A stretch of DNA of 64,000 bases from the NCBI GenBank assembly GCA_023228945.1, contig JALOAI010000021.1:1-64000 (forward strand), read 5' to 3'. Numbering within the stretch: the stretch's first letter is position 1; each line of letters opens with the position of its first letter. Below the pieces are notes generated by a model. That model worked only from the letters and a program-made list of their open reading frames with translations, searched no databases and had not been told where the DNA came from. Source of the stretch: Pigmentiphaga sp. (GTDB lineage: Bacteria; Pseudomonadota; Gammaproteobacteria; Burkholderiales; Burkholderiaceae_B). The position numbers and the translations under genes were made by a program. Below, in pieces: positions 55,267-64,000 of the stretch.

Positions 55267-56271
55267 ATGTCGACTTCATCTTTGGGCGCTTCCCTGCGCC
55301 GCCTGCCGCTGCGGGCCGCCCTGGCGTGCGCCGCCATGCTGCCGCTGGGCCTGGCCCATGCCGCCTGGCCCGCCGATAAGCCGCTGCGCCTGATCGTACC
55401 GTTCGGCGCCGGTTCCAGCCCCGATCAAGTCGCCCGGGTGGTGGGCGAGCGCGCCGGCAGCTTGCTCGACCAGACCATCGTGGTCGAGAACCGTCCGGGT
55501 GCCAGCGGCAACATCGGTACCAATCTCATTGCCAAGGCCGATCCCGATGGCTACACCTTCGGCGTGTCGATCACGGGGCCCATGGTCAACAATACGGTGC
55601 TGTTCGACGACCTGCCCTACGATCCCTTCACCGACATTGCGCCGCTCACCCTGGGCGTGCACCAGCCCAACGTGCTGGTGGTACCGGCCTCGTCCGATAT
55701 CAAGACCATCGACGATCTCCTCAAGGCCCTGAAAGACAACCCCGACAAATTCAACTTCCCGTCGCCGGGCGCCGGCACGGTGTCGCATCTGGCGGTGGAA
55801 CTGATGCTCAAGCAATTGGGCAGCTCCGCCGTGCATGTGCCCTATCCATCGTCGCCGGCCGCGCTCACCTCCGTGATTTCCGGCGATACGCAGTTTGCTG
55901 CCTTGCCGCCGATCGCCGTGATGCCCATGGTTCGCGACGGTCGACTGCGAGCCCTGGCGGTCACGTCCTCCGAACGCTCGCCGCTACTGCCCGAGATCCC
56001 CACCCTGGCCGAAGTCGGCGTACCCGGTATCGAGGGTTCCGCCTGGATCGGCTTCGTGATCTCCTCCAAGGTGCCGGCCGATATCCAGGCCAAGCTGGCC
56101 GACGCCCTGGTCCAGGCGCTCAAGGATCCGGGCGTGGTCGAGAAGCTCGCCAACAGCCATATGCAGGCGGTGGGCAACACCCCGGCCGAGTTCCGTGCCT
56201 ACATGGACGACGAGCTCAAGCGCTGGGGGCCGCTGATCCGCGATCTGGGCATTACCAACAACAAGAACTGA
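55267..56271 (+). CDS. Bug/TctC-type periplasmic solute-binding protein
   Basis: A 334-residue receptor with a signal peptide (RLPLRAALACAAMLPLGLAHAA) and motifs DKPLRLIVPFGAGSSPDQVARV, IVVENRPGASGNIG, PDGYTFG and VHVPYPSSPAALTS. It starts three bases after the AroQ-like gene, so translation is probably coupled. The combination is unusual because one product is cytoplasmic and one periplasmic. Confidence 0.9.
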   Translation: MSTSSLGASLRRLPLRAALACAAMLPLGLAHAAWPADKPLRLIVPFGAGSSPDQVARVVGERAGSLLDQTIVVENRPGASGNIGTNLIAKADPDGYTFGVSITGPMVNNTVLFDDLPYDPFTDIAPLTLGVHQPNVLVVPASSDIKTIDDLLKALKDNPDKFNFPSPGAGTVSHLAVELMLKQLGSSAVHVPYPSSPAALTSVISGDTQFAALPPIAVMPMVRDGRLRALAVTSSERSPLLPEIPTLAEVGVPGIEGSAWIGFVISSKVPADIQAKLADALVQALKDPGVVEKLANSHMQAVGNTPAEFRAYMDDELKRWGPLIRDLGITNNKN

Positions 56272-56306
56272 CCACGCGCCCAAGCCGCAAGTCCCGGTCC
56301 ACCTCG

Positions 56307-56359
56307 CGGCCGGAAGGCCGGAGTTTCTTCACACCGGGCGGCAAGCCGGGCGCCCGGTG
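56307..56359 (+). terminator. Paired hairpins after the Bug receptor
   Basis: CGGCC-GGAA-GGCCG (56307-56320) is followed by GAGTTTCTTC. A second stem, CACCGGGCG (56332-56340) with CGCCCGGTG (56351-56359), follows. Together they look like a terminator or attenuator before the flavoprotein gene. Confidence 0.45.
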
Positions 56360-56442
56360 GGTTCAGGGCGGATTTTTCCATGGGGCTGGAGCGGCGGCGC
56401 GATCCTGCGTCCTCCAGCCCCTTGTGCATCTGGAGTATTTGC

Positions 56443-57798
56443 ATGTCTTCCTTCATCTCCGAACCTCCCCGCCAGACGCCGGTGTTCGGCGAATACGACG
56501 TCGTCGTGCTCGGCGGCGGCCCGGCCGGCCTGCTGGCGGCCGCCAGCGCGTCCCGCCTGAACGCCCGCGTGCTGCTGGTCGAACGCTACGGCTTTCTGGG
56601 CGGTATGGGCACAGCGGCCGGCGTGTCCAATTTCTGCGGCTTGTACGCCAATGTGCACGGTGAAAATCGCCGTGTGGTCCAGGGCCTCAGCACCGAGCTG
56701 CTCGATCGCATCGCAGCCCTGGGCGGCCTCAACCCGCCCCATCGCATCCTGGGCAAGGTCGACGCGCAGGCCTACGACATGACGGCATTCAAGTGCGCCG
56801 CCGATCAGTTCCTCGACGCCAGCGGCGTACGCATCCTGTTCCATGCCCTGGCTTGTGGCGTGGTGATGGGGGAACACGGGCGAGTGGATTCCCTGCTGGT
56901 CGAAACGAAATCGGGCCGCTATGCATTGCGCGCCCGGGTGTTCATCGACGCTTCGGGCGATGCCGATCTCGCCGCTTGGGCCGGTGTGCCCTGGGACAAG
57001 GGCGACGAAACCGGCTCCTTGCTATACCCCACCCTCATGTTCAAGGTGGGCAATGTCGATGCCGAACGCGCCCAGGACGCCTGGAGCACCATCCCGGGCC
57101 TGATGGACGACGCCGTGCGCAGCGGCGAGTATCGTTTTCCGCGACGCGGCGCCATCGTGCGGCCGCAAAAGCATCCCTACGAGTGGCGGGTCAACGTCAC
57201 CCAACTGGCCAATGCCGATGGCAGCGCGGCCGACGGCACCGACGCCGTGTCGCTCAGCGCGGGCGAGCTCGAGGGCCGGCGGCAGATCGTCGATTACCTG
57301 GCCTTTCTCAAAGCCCGGGTGCCCGGCTTCGAGAATGCCTACGTACTCGACATCGCCACCCAGCTGGGCATCCGCGAAACCCGCCGCATCCGCGGCCGCG
57401 CGGTGGTGTCGGCCGACGATGTGCTGGGTTGCGCCGACGTCGACGACGCCATCGGCGTCAACGGCTGGCCGCTGGAGCTGCACGTGGCCGGCGACGTCGA
57501 GTGGCGCTGGCCGCCCATCCCCGAGTCGCGCGGCTACAACCAGTTGCCGCTGGGCATGATCATCCCCGAAGCGGGTTGCGGAGTGCGCAACGTGCTGGTC
57601 GCCGGCCGCTGTGCTTCCATGACCCACGAGGGGCAATCCGCTGCCCGCGTCACCGGCAGCTGCTTCGTCATGGGCGAGGCGGCGGGAGTCGCCGCGGCGC
57701 TGGCGGTGCAGGCGCATGGCGATTTGGCCGAGCCGGCGGATATCGCAGTGGAAGATGTGCAAGCGCAGTTGCGGGCCAATGAGGTGTTTCTGGGCTAA
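56443..57798 (+). CDS. FAD-dependent oxidoreductase
   Basis: A 451-residue flavoprotein of the FAD_oxidored group. YDVVVLGGGPAGLLAAASASRLNARVLLVERYGFLGGMGTAAGVSNFCG is the dinucleotide fold plus substrate loop. The C-terminal NVLVAGRCASMTHEGQSAARVTGSCFVMGEAAGVAAALA closes FAD binding. The substrate is unknown. It is on the same strand as the AroQ-like and Bug genes, though a hairpin lies between. TGGAG precedes the ATG at 56443. Confidence 0.85.
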   Translation: MSSFISEPPRQTPVFGEYDVVVLGGGPAGLLAAASASRLNARVLLVERYGFLGGMGTAAGVSNFCGLYANVHGENRRVVQGLSTELLDRIAALGGLNPPHRILGKVDAQAYDMTAFKCAADQFLDASGVRILFHALACGVVMGEHGRVDSLLVETKSGRYALRARVFIDASGDADLAAWAGVPWDKGDETGSLLYPTLMFKVGNVDAERAQDAWSTIPGLMDDAVRSGEYRFPRRGAIVRPQKHPYEWRVNVTQLANADGSAADGTDAVSLSAGELEGRRQIVDYLAFLKARVPGFENAYVLDIATQLGIRETRRIRGRAVVSADDVLGCADVDDAIGVNGWPLELHVAGDVEWRWPPIPESRGYNQLPLGMIIPEAGCGVRNVLVAGRCASMTHEGQSAARVTGSCFVMGEAAGVAAALAVQAHGDLAEPADIAVEDVQAQLRANEVFLG

Positions 57799-57953
57799 GG
57801 CCATGGCGGCCGGGTGGCTCGGACACGTCCGGCCCCGCCTGGGCCGGCATGTCAAGCACACCCGCCCGCTTTTTGCTAAGGTTGGCGATTCCGTTCAATT
57901 TCCGGAACCGTCAGCCGCCCAGCGCCTGACGGTATCCCGCCCGGGTGGCCCTG

Positions 57954-59024
57954 ATGAATCCCCTCGAAAGCCAGCTCCAGTATCCCCTTGGGGACACACT
58001 CCCCGTTTTTGGTGGTTCCCACGAGTTGCAGCCCGGGCTGCGCTGGGTGCGCATGCCGCTGCCCTTCGCCCTCGACCACATCAATCTCTGGTTGCTGCGC
58101 GATCGTTTTGAAGGACGTGATGGCTGGGCCATCATCGATTGCGGCGTGGCGCGGGACGACCTCCGGGGTTATTGGAGGCAAGTTCTCGAAACCGAACTCG
58201 AGAGTCTGCCGGTACTGCGGATCATCGTCACCCACATGCATCCCGATCACGTGGGGCTGGCGTCCTGGTTGTGCGAGCGCCTGGACGTACCGCTGTTCAT
58301 GACCATGTCGGAGTACGTCACCGCCCGCATGTTCTCCGAGGGCGGGGCCGAGGGCAATGTCAATGGCGGCGAGCGTGCGGTGGCGTTTTTCCGCGCCCAC
58401 GGCCTCACCGATCCCGAAGCGCTGGAAAAAATCCGCGTGCGCCGTTCGTACTATGCCGAACTGGTGCCGTCCGTGCCGCAAGAGTTTCACCGCTTGCTGG
58501 CGGGCGATGTGTTGCGTATCGGCGAAGACGACTGGCAAGTGATCGTGGGCTACGGCCACTCGCCGGAACATGTGTCGTTATCCTGTCGCGAGCGCAACGT
58601 GCTGATCTCGGGCGATATGGTCTTGCCGCGAATCTCCACCAACATCAGCGTGTACGACTTCGAACCCGCCGCCGACCCGCTGCGCCAGTATCTGACGTCA
58701 CTGGACGAATACGCGCCGCTGCCGGCCGATACCCTGGTGCTGCCTTCGCACGGCCGGCCTTTCGTGGGCCTGCATACCCGCATCACGCAGCAGCGCGAGC
58801 ATCATCAGGCCAGGCTCGACGAAGTGCTCGAGGCTTGCGTCACGCCGCAGTCGGCGCTCGATATCGTGCCGGTGATGTTCAAGCGCCCCCTCGACCTGCA
58901 CCAGCTTACGTTTGCGCTGGGCGAGGCGCTGGCGCATCTCCAGTGTCTGGAGCGTCAGGGCTCATTGCAGCGGCATCGCGATGCCGATGGGGTGATCCGG
59001 TTTCTGGCGCATCCACACGACTAG
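57954..59024 (+). CDS. MBL-fold metallo-hydrolase
   Basis: A 356-residue metallo-beta-lactamase-fold enzyme. The motif HMHPDHVGLA supplies the zinc ligands, with IIDCGVARDDLRG before it and GYGHSPEHVSLSC and LPSHGRPF after it. A C-terminal winged domain follows, as in LACTB2- or hydroxyacylglutathione-hydrolase-like proteins. GTG at 57945 is a possible earlier start. Its last 119 bases overlap the end of the opposite-strand SulP gene. Confidence 0.85.
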   Translation: MNPLESQLQYPLGDTLPVFGGSHELQPGLRWVRMPLPFALDHINLWLLRDRFEGRDGWAIIDCGVARDDLRGYWRQVLETELESLPVLRIIVTHMHPDHVGLASWLCERLDVPLFMTMSEYVTARMFSEGGAEGNVNGGERAVAFFRAHGLTDPEALEKIRVRRSYYAELVPSVPQEFHRLLAGDVLRIGEDDWQVIVGYGHSPEHVSLSCRERNVLISGDMVLPRISTNISVYDFEPAADPLRQYLTSLDEYAPLPADTLVLPSHGRPFVGLHTRITQQREHHQARLDEVLEACVTPQSALDIVPVMFKRPLDLHQLTFALGEALAHLQCLERQGSLQRHRDADGVIRFLAHPHD

Positions 59025-60747
59025 AAGCCTTCTCGGACATCGCCGACGCGCCGGCGTCAGGCGTGGTGGAAGCGTTCTTTCCGAGGGCGCCGATCGCCAT
59101 GGCTTCGGTGGGGTAGAACGCCTCTTTGGGCAGGCGATGGAGCAGGCCATCGCGCCGAAAGGCGTCTTCCAGCTGTTTCTTCACCGCGGTGAACAGCACC
59201 TCGATGCCCCGGTCGTGCAGATCGAGGATCATATTGTTGAGCACGTCGAGCCCGGTGCTGTCCACGGCGTTGATGGGGCCGCAATGCAGCAAAACGCGAC
59301 GCAACTGGGGCTCGGCGCGGCAGCGTTCCTGCACGAAGCGCTCCAGCAGCGGCGCGGTCACGAAGTTGAGCGAGGCGTCCATGCGCACCACCAGCAGATC
59401 GGGCGCCAGTCGCGGCAGTTTGAAGCGCGCACGGTCGCGCAAGGTGCCATCGGCGTGGGCCGAGACTTCGATCAGGCGCGGGTGCGCGCGCTGGTAAAGA
59501 TAATGCACCAGGCCTAGTACGAAGCCCGCGAGCACGCCCCATTGCAGTTGCGGTGCCGCCACCAGGGTGCCGGCGAAGGTGGCGATGGCGATCAGGGCCT
59601 CGGGGCGTGAGGTACGCCAGAGGTTGAGAAACCAGCGCGGCCGGATCAGATTGAGCACCGAGACCACGATCACGGCGGCCAGGAAGGCCACCGGCACCCA
59701 GGCCAGGGCCGGCGTGAGGAACAGCAGGCTGGCCACCACGCACAGCGCGGTGAACAGCGAGGCCCAGCCGCTTACGGCGCCGGCATACAGATACAGTGCC
59801 GAGCGCGAGAACGACGCGCTGACGGGAAACGCGCCGCTGACGCCGGAAGCGATCTTGGCCAGGCCCTGGCCGACCAGTTCCTGATTCTCGCGCCAGGGCG
59901 TGCGTTTTTCGCGCGAGATCACGCGCGCGCTGCTCACGGCTTCAATGAAGCTCACCAGGCCGATCACCGCCGCCATGGGCAGCAGCGCGCGCAGCTCGTT
60001 CCAGGTGGGGAGGTCGGGCAGCCCCAGCGACGGCAGCCCGGCCGGCAGATCGCCGACGACGGCGCCGCCGCTGCCGGCAAAGGGGGTAAGCCAGCTGATG
60101 ACGGTGCAGACGATGCCCGCGATGAGGATGAGCGGCCAGCGCCGGCTGTAGCGCTTGAGCCCCAGCAGAAAGATCAGCGTGCCCACGCCGAAAGCCAGAG
60201 CGCCCCAGTGGACGGCGGCCAGCGCCTCGGCGGGCCGTATGGCCATGATCGCGCTCCACCAGGCGCTTGGGTCGATCCCCAGCATGGAATCCAGCTGCGA
60301 TAGCAGAATCAGGACGGCCGCCGCCTGAGTGAAGGCGCCGATCACCGGTCCAGACAGGAAGTTGACGATGGTGCCCAGGCGCGATACGCCGAGCAGGATC
60401 TGGAACACCCCGGCCAGGATGGCCAGCCAGACCGCGAGCTGCACCCAATGCGGCGAGGCCACGGCCGCCATCCCGGCGAGCGAGCCCGCCACCAGCATGG
60501 AGGTGAGCGCGGTGGGGCCGGCGCCGAGCAGATTGCAGGAGCCCCACAGGACGCCCAGGATCGCCGGCAACAGCGAGGCATAAAGACCCGTGATGGGCGG
60601 CATGCCGGCCAGTACCGCATAGGCGACGGCCTGCGGCACCAGGACCAGGCCGACGGCGATTCCGGCGCGGGCGTCGGCGGTCAGGGATTCCGCGGTGGGG
60701 CGGGACCAGGCGAGAAAAGGAAACCAGCGGATGAGTCGAGGTGACAT
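58906..60747 (-). CDS. SulP family anion permease with STAS domain
   Basis: A 613-residue transporter starting MSPRLIRWFPFLAWSRPTAES, with about 10-12 helices (RAGIAVGLVLVPQAVAYAVLAGMPPITGLYAS is the SulP signature). A cytoplasmic STAS domain (about 440-555, with GPINAVDSTGLDVL) follows. The last ~55 residues are a hydrophilic Ala/Pro/Asp tail that is encoded where the convergent MBL gene overlaps by 119 bases. It may carry sulfate, bicarbonate or another anion. Confidence 0.9.
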   Translation of the reverse strand: MSPRLIRWFPFLAWSRPTAESLTADARAGIAVGLVLVPQAVAYAVLAGMPPITGLYASLLPAILGVLWGSCNLLGAGPTALTSMLVAGSLAGMAAVASPHWVQLAVWLAILAGVFQILLGVSRLGTIVNFLSGPVIGAFTQAAAVLILLSQLDSMLGIDPSAWWSAIMAIRPAEALAAVHWGALAFGVGTLIFLLGLKRYSRRWPLILIAGIVCTVISWLTPFAGSGGAVVGDLPAGLPSLGLPDLPTWNELRALLPMAAVIGLVSFIEAVSSARVISREKRTPWRENQELVGQGLAKIASGVSGAFPVSASFSRSALYLYAGAVSGWASLFTALCVVASLLFLTPALAWVPVAFLAAVIVVSVLNLIRPRWFLNLWRTSRPEALIAIATFAGTLVAAPQLQWGVLAGFVLGLVHYLYQRAHPRLIEVSAHADGTLRDRARFKLPRLAPDLLVVRMDASLNFVTAPLLERFVQERCRAEPQLRRVLLHCGPINAVDSTGLDVLNNMILDLHDRGIEVLFTAVKKQLEDAFRRDGLLHRLPKEAFYPTEAMAIGALGKNASTTPDAGASAMSEKASSRVDAPETGSPHRHRDAAAMSPDAPDTGDAPAPRPAQT

Positions 60748-60861
60748 GGAGCGCAATATCCCGGCGAGGCGCTCGTGCGGGACGAAGCCTCATCGGGTGG
60801 GGTTATGATCGAAGCGGCCGGCCGCCTGTATGAACACAATGCTCCGGCAGCGCGACTCTAT

Positions 60862-62070
60862 ATGACTACCACACATTTTCTCATGACTCGTCATCTCGAC
60901 ACGCAATTGCTGCATACCGGCTCGCCGGCCTTCGATCCCGACACCGGGGTGGCGCCGGTGAATGTGCCCACCGTGCGCACCAGCACCGTCCGTTTTGCCA
61001 GTACCGACGCCTTCGCGCAAGTCATGCGGCGCCGGCGCGCGGGTGAGCGTATCCCCAGTTACGGCCGCCAGGGCATGGCAACCCACCAGGCGCTACAAGA
61101 CGCTATCGCCTTGCTCGAGGGCGGGTCGCGCTGCTTTCTGGCTCCGTCGGGCGTGTCGGCGATCTCGCTGGCCTTTTTGGCCTTGGTGAAGCCCGGCGAC
61201 CACGTTCTCGTTCCCGACAGTGTGTATGGCCCGGTGCGCAAGCTCGATCGCAGCGTGTTGCGGCGGCTGGGCGTGGAGGTCGAGTACTACCGGCCCGGGG
61301 CGGACGCTTCCGAGATCCGGCTGCGAGACAACACCCGGCTCCTGTATATCGAAGCGCCCGGTTCGCTGCTGTTCGAGATGCAGGACTTGCCCGCGCTCGC
61401 GCGTCTGGCCCGCGCGCGCGGCGTTACCGTCGTGGCCGACAACACCTGGGGCGCCGGCTACCTGTATCGGCCGCTGGCGCTGGGCGCCGATATCTCGGTG
61501 GTGGCCGCCACCAAATATATCGCCGGCCATTCCGACGTGATGATGGGAGCGGTGGTCGCGGCCGACGCCGAGTTGGCGGCCCGCCTGGACGACACCCATT
61601 ACGCTTTGGGCCTGACAGTGGGTGCCGATGAGGCGTCGCTGGCCCTGCGCGGCATGCGCACGCTGCCGGTGCGCCTGGCCCAGCATCAGCGCAACCTCGA
61701 GGCCGTGCTGCCTTTTCTGGCCCGGCATCCCGGCGTGGCGCGTCTCTGGTGCCCGGCCTGGCCCGAAGATCCCGGCCATGAACTGTGGCGGCGGGATTGC
61801 CAGGGCGCCAATGGCCTGTTGTCGATTTCGCTGAACACCACCGACGTGATGGCGGCGCGCCGCTTTGTCGATGCCCTGGCCTTGTTCGGCATCGGTTATT
61901 CCTGGGGCGGCTACGAAAGCCTGGTGTCGCTGGTGGAGCCGGCCGATCTGGCCGCCCATTCGGCCTATGCGAGGTCGCAACCCGTGGTTCGCCTGCATAT
62001 CGGGCTGGAGCATGCCGACGACCTCATCGCCGACCTGCGGCAGGCCTTTGCGGCGGCGGGGCTGGAGTAA
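60862..62070 (+). CDS. metC: Cystathionine beta-lyase
   Basis: A 402-residue PLP enzyme of the Cys/Met family. TGVAPVNVPTVRTSTVRFAS, SYGRQGMATHQALQDAIALLEGG, the PLP lysine in VAATKYIAGHSDVMMG and IGYSWGGYESLVSLVEP match MetC, which splits cystathionine to homocysteine, pyruvate and ammonia. An ATG at 60883 (MTRHLDTQLLHTG) is an alternative start. It is divergent from the SulP gene. Confidence 0.88.
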   Translation: MTTTHFLMTRHLDTQLLHTGSPAFDPDTGVAPVNVPTVRTSTVRFASTDAFAQVMRRRRAGERIPSYGRQGMATHQALQDAIALLEGGSRCFLAPSGVSAISLAFLALVKPGDHVLVPDSVYGPVRKLDRSVLRRLGVEVEYYRPGADASEIRLRDNTRLLYIEAPGSLLFEMQDLPALARLARARGVTVVADNTWGAGYLYRPLALGADISVVAATKYIAGHSDVMMGAVVAADAELAARLDDTHYALGLTVGADEASLALRGMRTLPVRLAQHQRNLEAVLPFLARHPGVARLWCPAWPEDPGHELWRRDCQGANGLLSISLNTTDVMAARRFVDALALFGIGYSWGGYESLVSLVEPADLAAHSAYARSQPVVRLHIGLEHADDLIADLRQAFAAAGLE

Positions 62071-62075
62071 GGATT

Positions 62076-62102
62076 CCCGGCCGCGCGGCGGCAAGGGCCG
62101 GG
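62076..62102. terminator. Hairpin between convergent metC and luxR-type gene
   Basis: CCCGGCC (62076-62082) pairs with GGCCGGG (62096-62102) around a 13-base loop in the 35-base gap between the two stop codons. Confidence 0.35.
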
Positions 62103-62105
62103 CTG

Positions 62106-62849
62106 TCAGTGCAGCAGCCGGGCCAGGCCCACGCGGTTGTCCACGCCGAGCTTGCGATAAGCGTTGCCGAGATGCGTGCGCACGGTCGTGAAGCCAATGG
62201 CCAGTTCGCGAGCGATCTGTTTGTCGGGCAGGCCTTGGGCAGCCAGGCGGGCTACGGCCAATTCGCGCGGGCTCAGGCCCTGGGCAGCGCGTTGGGGCGT
62301 GGAGGGCGCGCTTACCGAGCGGCCATCGCCTGCCCGCTGGCAGCGCCGCAGGGCGGCGCAGAGCGCGGGTTGCAGCAGCTGTAGCAAATGTACGGCCTCG
62401 TGGTCGAAGGCGGGGCGGTGCGGCTGGCGCCAGATGCGGAAGTCGCCCAATTCGCCTTCGGCATCGCGCAGGTACAGATTGATGCCGGAGGTCATGCGTT
62501 CCTGATGCAGGAACTCGTTGTAGAACACGCTCCGGCGCATCACGTCGCGGCCGACCTTATGCTCGACGATGGCGGGTTCCGAAAACGCCTCCATGACTGG
62601 CGTTATGCAATCGTACTGATAGTAGTAATCGTCGTACGTGCGCAGCAGGTCGGCCGACATCGTGGGCGTGACCCAGTTTCGATAGCGCTGGCTGGGGTCG
62701 GCCCACAGGTATGACACATACTGATCGGCCCGCAGCAAAGAGAGCAGCGACGGGCCGATGGCGGTGCGCAACTCGGTACCGTCGGTGAACTCATGCAATA
62801 CCCCGAGAAGTTGCGCGAGCTGGCGTTGCTGATTGGCGTTGAGGTACAT
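62106..62849 (-). CDS. LuxR family transcriptional regulator
   Basis: A 247-residue regulator. The C-terminal LSPRELAVARLAAQGLPDKQIARELAIGFTTVRTHLGNAYRKLGVDNRVGLARLL is the LuxR HTH. The N-terminal ~170 residues, with TYDDYYYQYDCITPVMEAF, look like a small-molecule sensing domain but lack recognised autoinducer-binding motifs. The ATG at 62849 is chosen over a 48-residue basic extension. It is divergent from the amidase. Confidence 0.87.
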   Translation of the reverse strand: MYLNANQQRQLAQLLGVLHEFTDGTELRTAIGPSLLSLLRADQYVSYLWADPSQRYRNWVTPTMSADLLRTYDDYYYQYDCITPVMEAFSEPAIVEHKVGRDVMRRSVFYNEFLHQERMTSGINLYLRDAEGELGDFRIWRQPHRPAFDHEAVHLLQLLQPALCAALRRCQRAGDGRSVSAPSTPQRAAQGLSPRELAVARLAAQGLPDKQIARELAIGFTTVRTHLGNAYRKLGVDNRVGLARLLH

Positions 62850-63107
62850 GGCTGGTATCGAAGCTGGAAGCGGCCCGATCCGAACAAAGGCTCCTGAGTC
62901 AGGGTTTGCTGGTTGCAGGGGCGGAACTGCCCGGGGCCGACGATCCGAGCCCCGCCTTCTTTTTAGTTTCATATAGCACAGGCCGAAGAACAACTATTGG
63001 ATAAGCGACCTAGGGTCTTCCCTGGTGCCAACCTCCTCAACATTGAGGATGTCGCGGGGCCACGGCGACCGGCACAATGAGCCTGGCTGGACGAGGAGGC
63101 CGGTGCG

Positions 63108-64000
63108 ATGCAAGCGCATCCGGCGGCTCACGCGTCCCCGACAGTCTTGGAGGATGGTATGGATCTGCTCGAGTTGGATATCTCGGCGGCCCGGGCGGGC
63201 CTGTTGCGCCGGGATTTCTCTTGTGAAGAATACGTGGGCGCCCTGGTCGATCAGGCGCAACGGCATGAAGACCTGCATGCGTGGTCCAGCTTCGATCCGG
63301 ATGCATTGCGGGCCGCCGCCCGGCAGGAGGACGCCGCTGGCCGCGCCACCGACGCCTCCTTGCCGCTGGCCGGGGTGCCGCTGGCGGTCAAGGACAACAT
63401 CGACGTGGCGGGCATGCTTTGCACGGCGGGTACGGGCGCCTTCCGTGATCGCATGCCGGCCCGGGATGCCGGCGTGGTGGCGGCGCTGCGCGAGGCGGGT
63501 GGGTTGATGGCCGGCAAGACCATCCTGCACGAGCTCGCCATGGGTATCACCAGCAATAATGCGGTCACCGGGGCGGCGCGCAATCCTTACGATCCGGCCC
63601 GTTCCGCGGGTGGCAGCAGCGGGGGGTCGGCCACCGCGGTGGCCGCCCGCATGGTGCCCGCGGCGCTGGGCACCGACACCGGCGGTTCGGTCCGGGTGCC
63701 GGCCGCTTTTTGCGGCCTGGTCGGCCTGCGGCCCACTACCGGACGTTATCGCGGGGATGGCTGCGTGCCGCTGGCCCGAACGCGGGACACCGCCGGCCCC
63801 ATGACGCGCAGCGTGCGCGACGCCGCCCTGCTCGATGCCCTGATCACGCGCGACGATACGCTGCCAACGATTGATCTCTCGGGCTTGCGCCTGGGCGTGC
63901 CGGCTTCCTTCAGTCAGAACGTCGACCCCGAAATCGCGGCGGCATTCGAAGCCGTATTGCAGCGTCTGTCGCGTGCCGGCGCCCATATCGTCCAGGCCGA
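63108..64000 (+). CDS. Amidase signature family protein (partial, runs off window)
   Basis: At least 297 residues are visible before the sequence ends. The conserved domain starts MDLLELDISAARAG (ATG at 63159 behind GGAGG); an in-frame ATG at 63108 behind GAGGAGG adds 17 residues. The triad is present: Lys95 in AVKDNID, the cis-Ser in AGGSSGGSATA (about 170) and the nucleophile in GTDTGGSVRVPAAF (about 194), numbered from 63108. It differs from the amidase at 8903. It is divergent from a LuxR-type gene. Confidence 0.85.
   Translation, partial: MQAHPAAHASPTVLEDGMDLLELDISAARAGLLRRDFSCEEYVGALVDQAQRHEDLHAWSSFDPDALRAAARQEDAAGRATDASLPLAGVPLAVKDNIDVAGMLCTAGTGAFRDRMPARDAGVVAALREAGGLMAGKTILHELAMGITSNNAVTGAARNPYDPARSAGGSSGGSATAVAARMVPAALGTDTGGSVRVPAAFCGLVGLRPTTGRYRGDGCVPLARTRDTAGPMTRSVRDAALLDALITRDDTLPTIDLSGLRLGVPASFSQNVDPEIAAAFEAVLQRLSRAGAHIVQA

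Noticed and set aside
1..64000. CRISPR arrays, prophage, insertion sequences, tRNA or rRNA genes
   Set aside because: No regularly spaced repeats, transposase, integrase, attachment site or RNA gene pattern was found by reading both strands.

Overview
The window is GC-rich chromosomal DNA from a betaproteobacterium, most likely of the order Burkholderiales and family Alcaligenaceae (Bordetella, Achromobacter, Pusillimonas or similar). Two things suggest this. The housekeeping blocks pepP-ubiH-dusB-fis-purH-ruvC and amgK/murU <> lptD-surA-pdxA are laid out as I recall them from that family. There are also six solitary Bug/TctC-type periplasmic solute receptors in 64 kb, an expansion typical of these bacteria. 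I saw no rRNA, tRNA, CRISPR array, phage or insertion sequence.

Layout. 1-8.8 kb: a DUF4214 protein, a malonyl-CoA synthetase/HIT pair, an AsmA protein, and a two-gene unit of a cNMP/CBS/DUF294 signalling protein and a DnaQ-like exonuclease. 8.9-13 kb: an amidase with a Bug receptor, then a BCCT transporter. 13-20 kb: the ruvC-purH-fis-dusB / ubiH / pepP block on the minus strand, and metY divergent from pepP. 21-22.6 kb: a hipBA-like toxin-antitoxin module. 22.7-29.5 kb: cell-envelope genes (murU, amgK, lptD, surA) and pdxA. 29.8-32.6 kb: a cytochrome c, csaA, pyrE and xthA. 32.7-35.3 kb: a toxin-antitoxin island with phd/vapC plus yjbQ, an opposing PIN/HicB-like module, and a decayed second copy of phd-vapC-yjbQ. 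35.4-52.4 kb: four catabolic clusters, each with its own Bug receptor and most with a LysR or MarR regulator. 52.6-64 kb: an AmpG-like permease that seems to start at ATT, a LysR, a chorismate-mutase-fold protein with a Bug receptor and a flavoprotein, an MBL hydrolase overlapping a SulP transporter, a cystathionine beta-lyase, a LuxR regulator and a second amidase cut by the window end.

How the genes fit together. AmgK, MurU and the AmpG-like permease make a peptidoglycan-recycling route, and LptD and SurA serve outer-membrane assembly. MetY, MetC and the SulP permease touch sulfur metabolism. The accessory clusters look like small scavenging units for carboxylates, amides and acyl-CoA-activated or aromatic compounds, with substrates that cannot be read from sequence. 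The most unusual parts are the duplicated and decaying antitoxin-toxin-YjbQ cassette, the stop-sharing metY/hipA junction with a hairpin inside hipA, the ATT-initiated permease, and the promoter and operator palindromes of the toxin-antitoxin modules.
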